Below, piece by piece: positions 37,663 to 40,891 of a stretch of DNA of 40,891 bases. Made by a program: the position numbers and the translations under genes. Position 1 is the first letter of the stretch, and each line of letters opens with the position of its first letter. The notes beneath the pieces were generated by a model that saw only the letters and a list, made by a program, of their open reading frames with translations, searched no databases and was not told the origin of the DNA. The DNA is from Bacteroidaceae bacterium (GTDB taxonomy: Bacteria; Bacteroidota; Bacteroidia; Bacteroidales; Bacteroidaceae), in the NCBI GenBank assembly GCA_017535725.1, contig JAFXTO010000028.1:1-40891 (forward strand), in the 5' to 3' direction.

Positions 37663-39330
37663 TTATTCGTCATTCATTACCCTCTTGTAGCGGAAATCCT
37701 TGAAGTCCGCATAGCCTCCGAGCGCTTTGGTGGCGTAGTTGAAGAGTGCGAACTTGGAGCCCATGAAGAAGCGGCGGTAATCGAAAATCATCCGGTAGTT
37801 CGTTGTGCCTATCTGCTTCCATGTCTCGCCGTCGAGACTATAGAAGAAGTTGGCGGCATCCCGTCCGCCCCGTTCACCTGCACGGAAGTCGGCGTCGATA
37901 CGCAACCACACCTTCTTCTCGCGCGGCGAGAGTTGGGAGAGGTTCTCCTCGGCGACCACCTTCTCATCCACCTTGGTGACCGCCTTCTCGCGCTCGGTCA
38001 GCGCCACGGACTGTTCGCTCATCTCCAGGAAGAACTTCTTGCCCTTGCGCTTGATGGTCAGCACGCCGGAGTCGCCGTTGAATGCCGAGAAGCCAGCGCA
38101 GTCGCCATCCTTCATCTGGGAATAGTCCACCACTACGGTAGCGGTACATTGCGGTCCCTCCATTCGCTGGGTCAGCGTATTGGGAGCCAGATAGAGGTTG
38201 TCCACCACGCGTGCCGTCTTCAAGCGGAGCCATCCCTGCCGTTCCGTCAGCGACCAGGCCTCGTCGATTGGGTTGTGGTTCCATTGCCAGTGCAGTCCCA
38301 GCTTCGGGCTGGAGAAATCATCGCTCTGTACCACGCCCGTCTGAGGTTCGCCCGAGACCAGTGGTCGCAGGGTCTGCGGCACCTTGCCGTCCTCATCTCC
38401 AATCATAGGCCATCCGTCGAGCCATCGTACGGGCGAGGCCGTCAGTATGCGACCCACGCCGCCTCGGTCCTGGAAGATGATTCCGTACCAGTCGCCGTAT
38501 TCCGAGTCCACGATAGTACCCTGTCCCACGTAGGGGAATCCCCCGAAGTCGCTCTCCAGAATCACCTTCTTCTCGTAGGGACCCTGGATGTTGTCGGCGC
38601 GGTAGCACACCTCGCGGCGATGCCTTCCAGGCGCCCAGACATGACTGATCATGAGCAGGTAGTACTTGCCGTTGTGCTTAATCATGCGTGACCCTTCCAG
38701 GAGCCCCGTCTCGTCTGCCTCGCGCTGGAAGATTCGGCGGTGGGAACCCTCGATGACATCGCTCAGGTCGCCTTTCAGCTCCATCATCTCGCCAGTACCG
38801 TAGATAACATACACCCGGTCGTCGTCATCGAAGAACAATGAGCAGTCGTGGAAGTGACGCATGCGGGAGACCAGCGTCCAATTGCCCGTCGGGTCTTCCG
38901 TGGAGAAGATATAGGTGTCACCCATCGGCCCTCCCTCATTGGGAGCGAGCAGGGCGTAGAATTTTCCCTTGTGGTATTTCAGCGAAGTAGCCCATTGCCC
39001 ACGGCCATAGACCGACCCTTCCAGAAGGTCGTATTTAGGCGAGTCCGTCAGGCGGTCGAAGATATATCCCACCGTCTTCCAGTTCACCAGGTCACGGGAA
39101 CTCATGATGGGTGCCCCCGGCATCAAGTGCATGGTCGTTGTCACCATATAAAACGTATCCCCCACGCGGATGACATCGGGGTCAGGACAGTCTGCCCACA
39201 GGATAGGGTTGTGTCCGACTGTTGTTGTTTCACTTGCAACAGGAGTGTCCTGCGCCATGCAGGGCACCATCGCGAGGCTGGCACCAATCATCGCCATCCC
39301 CAGCACCTTTCTTAGATGTTTCTGAGCCAT
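37663..39330 (-). CDS. Secreted GH43 glycosidase (GH43_12-like) with C-terminal domain
   Basis: About 555 residues from MAQKHLRKVLGMAMIGASLA (a start at 39342 is also possible). Signal peptide, then a GH43 propeller with WADCPDPDVIRVG (base Asp), HDCSLFFDDD (second Asp) and EGSRMIKHNGKYYLL (acid Glu), then a beta-sandwich from DDFSSPKLGLHWQWNHNP. Members of this type are alpha-L-arabinofuranosidases or beta-xylosidases. It is the first gene of an operon with GH98. The transcript from the -7 box at 39589-39596 would carry about 220 bases of decamer repeat in its 5' UTR. Confidence 0.9.
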   Translation of the reverse strand: MAQKHLRKVLGMAMIGASLAMVPCMAQDTPVASETTTVGHNPILWADCPDPDVIRVGDTFYMVTTTMHLMPGAPIMSSRDLVNWKTVGYIFDRLTDSPKYDLLEGSVYGRGQWATSLKYHKGKFYALLAPNEGGPMGDTYIFSTEDPTGNWTLVSRMRHFHDCSLFFDDDDRVYVIYGTGEMMELKGDLSDVIEGSHRRIFQREADETGLLEGSRMIKHNGKYYLLMISHVWAPGRHRREVCYRADNIQGPYEKKVILESDFGGFPYVGQGTIVDSEYGDWYGIIFQDRGGVGRILTASPVRWLDGWPMIGDEDGKVPQTLRPLVSGEPQTGVVQSDDFSSPKLGLHWQWNHNPIDEAWSLTERQGWLRLKTARVVDNLYLAPNTLTQRMEGPQCTATVVVDYSQMKDGDCAGFSAFNGDSGVLTIKRKGKKFFLEMSEQSVALTEREKAVTKVDEKVVAEENLSQLSPREKKVWLRIDADFRAGERGGRDAANFFYSLDGETWKQIGTTNYRMIFDYRRFFMGSKFALFNYATKALGGYADFKDFRYKRVMNDE

Positions 39331-39355
39331 AGTTCTTAACATATCACTTATTTAC

Positions 39356-39575
39356 TTCAACTTGTCAACTTGTCAACTCGTCAACTCGTCAACTAATCAA
39401 CTCGTCAACTCGTCAACTCGTCAACTTGTCAACTCGTCAACTTGTCAACTCGTCAACTTGTCAACTTGTCAACTTGTCAACTCGTCAACTTATCAACTTA
39501 TCAACTTATCAACTCGTCAACTTGTCAACTCGTCAACTAATCAACTTGTCAACTCGTCAACTAATCAACTTATCA
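39356..39575. repeat. CTCGTCAACT decamer tract upstream of the GH43-GH98 operon
   Basis: About 22 decamers, alternating CTTGTCAACT, CTCGTCAACT, CTAATCAACT and CTTATCAACT. The tract lies between the -7 box (39589-39596, minus) and the start codon, so it is transcribed as AGTTGAC(A/G)AG units. An ORF through it translates only repeats and is not a gene. Confidence 0.9.
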
Positions 39576-39588
39576 TCCTTTTGCGCTG

Positions 39589-39596
39589 CAAATATA
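39589..39596 (-). promoter_or_regulatory. -7 promoter box for the GH43-GH98 operon
   Basis: TATATTTG on the minus strand (TAnnTTTG). The transcript would start near 39582 and run through the decamer tract. Confidence 0.55.
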
Positions 39597-39723
39597 CAAA
39601 AAATTTTGTAAACGAGACGCTATGTGTCTCCAAAAACACGAAAATTAGTTAAGAAGTACGAAAAAATGCCTCTGCCGCGTATAGTTTTTGTCCTAATCAC
39701 ACCTCAGATGATAACATAATGTG

Positions 39724-39731
39724 TATCTTCG
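39724..39731 (+). promoter_or_regulatory. Probable -7 box for the histidine phosphatase gene
   Basis: TATCTTCG, one mismatch from TAnnTTTG, followed by GCACCCC as in other promoters here. The stretch 39597-39723 between the divergent promoters shows no gene. Confidence 0.4.
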
Positions 39732-39751
39732 CACCCCTAATCATAGGCATT

Positions 39752-40018
39752 ACTTGTCAACTCGTCAACTCGTCAACTTGTCAACTTGTCAACTCGTCAA
39801 CTTGTCAACTTGTCAACTCGTCAACTTATAAACTCGTCAACTCGTCAACTTGTCAACTCGTCAACTTGTCACTCGTCAACTTGTCACTCGTCAACTTGTC
39901 AACTCGTCAACTTGTCAACTTGTCAACTTGTCAACTTATAAACTCATAAACTCCTCAACTCGTCAACTCGTCAACTCGTCAACTCGTCAACTTGTTTACT
40001 CATAAACTCCTCAACTCA
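39752..40018. repeat. CTCGTCAACT decamer tract upstream of the phosphatase gene
   Basis: About 26 decamers of the same family and orientation as 39356-39575, with two 8-base slips (CTTGTCACTCGTCAACTTGT) and TATAAACTC variants. It ends 7 bases before the ATG at 40026. Confidence 0.9.
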
Positions 40019-40025
40019 TACACTC

Positions 40026-40532
40026 ATGACCACACTTTATTTAGCACGTCATGGCGAGACGGTAGATAATGTCGCCAGAATCATGCAAGGCCAACGCCAT
40101 GGAGAGCTGACGCCAGCGGGCATAGCCCAAATCGAGCAACTCGCCATCTCCCTCGATGCCGTACCCTTCGATGCCATTGTGTCGAGTGACCTGCGGCGAT
40201 CCTACGAATCGGCCATGATTATAGCCCGGAAACGGGACTTGGAGGTCACCCAGACCCCTCTGCTGCGCGAACGAGACTGGGGCGACTTCACAGGATTATA
40301 CATTCCCGGTCTGAAGAACCTGCCCATGCCGCTGAACGTAGAGCCGATGCCCGACCTGCTGCAGCGTGCCGGCAACTTCTTGGATTGGATCCGGACAAAC
40401 TACCCGAATCAGGTCGTCCTCGCCGTGGGGCACGGCATCATCAACAAGGCCATCCAGGCCGTTCACTACGGCAAGCTAACTCGCGAAATCCCGCGAATGG
40501 AAAACGCCGAATGCAGAATCCTCAATCTGTAG
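40026..40532 (+). CDS. Histidine phosphatase family protein
   Basis: 168 residues, cytoplasmic. LYLARHGETVDNVARIMQG carries the RHG phospho-acceptor His, FDAIVSSDLRRSYESAMII follows, LLRERDWGDFTGL holds the acid, and VLAVGHGIINKAI supplies the second His. Related to phosphoglycerate mutase and alpha-ribazole or sugar phosphatases; the substrate is unknown. Its 5' UTR is almost wholly decamer repeat. It is slightly shorter than the usual about 200 residues, lacking extra C-terminal segments. Confidence 0.9.
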   Translation: MTTLYLARHGETVDNVARIMQGQRHGELTPAGIAQIEQLAISLDAVPFDAIVSSDLRRSYESAMIIARKRDLEVTQTPLLRERDWGDFTGLYIPGLKNLPMPLNVEPMPDLLQRAGNFLDWIRTNYPNQVVLAVGHGIINKAIQAVHYGKLTREIPRMENAECRILNL

Positions 40533-40565
40533 CGCATAGCCCATCTCTCATCTTAAGATAATAAT

Positions 40566-40653
40566 GTATATACGTGTTGTCCAAGTCGTATATACGTGTT
40601 GTCCAAGTCGTATATACATGTTGCCCAAAACGTATATACGTGAGGACGAAAAC
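40566..40653. repeat. Four copies of a 22-bp repeat
   Basis: The unit begins GTATATACGTGTTGTCC and ends AAGTC; copies 1 and 2 are identical, 3 and 4 drift (ATGTTGCCCAAAAC, GTGAGGACGAAAAC). GTATATAC is itself palindromic. It begins 33 bases after the phosphatase stop. Confidence 0.85.
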
Positions 40654-40676
40654 GAACGGACGTGAGATTCTTGAAC

Positions 40677-40717
40677 GCAGTAACGCAGTAACACAGTAAC
40701 ACAGTAACACAGTAACA
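40677..40717. repeat. CAGTAACA octamer repeat
   Basis: Five tandem units of (G/A)CAGTAAC. It is followed by a purine-rich G tract (40740-40858) and an AT-rich end (40860-40891) with no gene seen. Confidence 0.75.
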
Positions 40718-40891
40718 TGGGTGGCTTTGTATGTTTGCTGTTGGGGGTGGGGAGGTGGTATGGAGAGGGATGGAGAAGGGAGAGGTAGGTGGAATGTAGA
40801 GAGGATGAATAAGGGGCGGAGAGGTGAAATGGAAAGGGAATGAAAAAGAGAGGAGAATCATTTACTATATATTTATTATATATATTATATA

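Noticed and set aside
39362-39949. ORFs through the decamer tracts (STCQLVNSST-type proteins)
   Set aside because: They translate only the repeat and stay open because the decamers lack stops in that frame.
39356-40018. CRISPR array
   Set aside because: The units are contiguous 10-bp repeats without spacers, and no cas genes are nearby.
1-40891. tRNA, rRNA, transposase or phage genes
   Set aside because: No cloverleaf, rRNA segment, or transposase/integrase motif was seen, despite the abundance of repeats.

Overview
The window looks like a chromosomal segment of a Prevotella-like member of the Bacteroidales. The evidence is the Bacteroidetes -7 promoter box (TAnnTTTG) ahead of many genes, starts without Shine-Dalgarno sequences, secreted enzymes with T9SS-type tails, an HTCS-like regulator, and housekeeping genes of Bacteroidetes type (SufE, FKBPs, TrkH, AroQ, type II glutaminyl cyclase). 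No tRNA, rRNA, transposase, CRISPR array or SusC/SusD pair was seen.

Layout. 1-676: a frameshifted remnant of a YhcG/DUF1016 nuclease and a small peptide gene. 1010-19123: a carbohydrate-degradation locus. It holds a GH43, a divergent one-component HTCS-like regulator, a five-gene operon (alginate-lyase-like enzyme, GH43, GH97, GH88, and an alginate-lyase/beta-helix fusion), then a second operon (GH30 and a double GH43). 19128-25230, minus strand: LolE-like permease, RbfA, SufE, glutaminyl cyclase/M28, a C26-M19 peptidase fusion, and an Lrp/AsnC regulator. 25357-27782: three tandem FKBPs. 27937-34337: sirtuin, truncated nucleoside kinase, TrkH, radical SAM protein, polyprenyl synthase, AroQ and an O-methyltransferase. 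34479-39342, minus strand: a GH98-GH43 operon. 40026-40532: a histidine phosphatase.

Function. Lyase-like enzymes plus GH88 fit removal of unsaturated uronic acids. GH43, GH30, GH97 and GH98 fit a decorated hemicellulose such as glucuronoarabinoxylan, or another uronate-containing plant glycan. The exact substrate cannot be read from sequence.

The most unusual feature is the density and architecture of short repeats. Nearly every intergenic gap carries its own simple tandem repeat or hairpin module, often ending a few bases before a start codon. Related modules (a CTCGTCAACT-type decamer, AGTGAAAA-type tracts, GC-rich CCCTCTCC/GGAGAGGG palindromes, and hairpins with constant CGCTCG/CGCTTGA flanks around a variable palindrome) also sit in frame inside about ten coding genes, apparently at surface loops. 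Some hairpin copies differ by compensatory changes. A separate promoter-plus-leader block of about 135 bp is duplicated ahead of the GH43 and GH30 genes.
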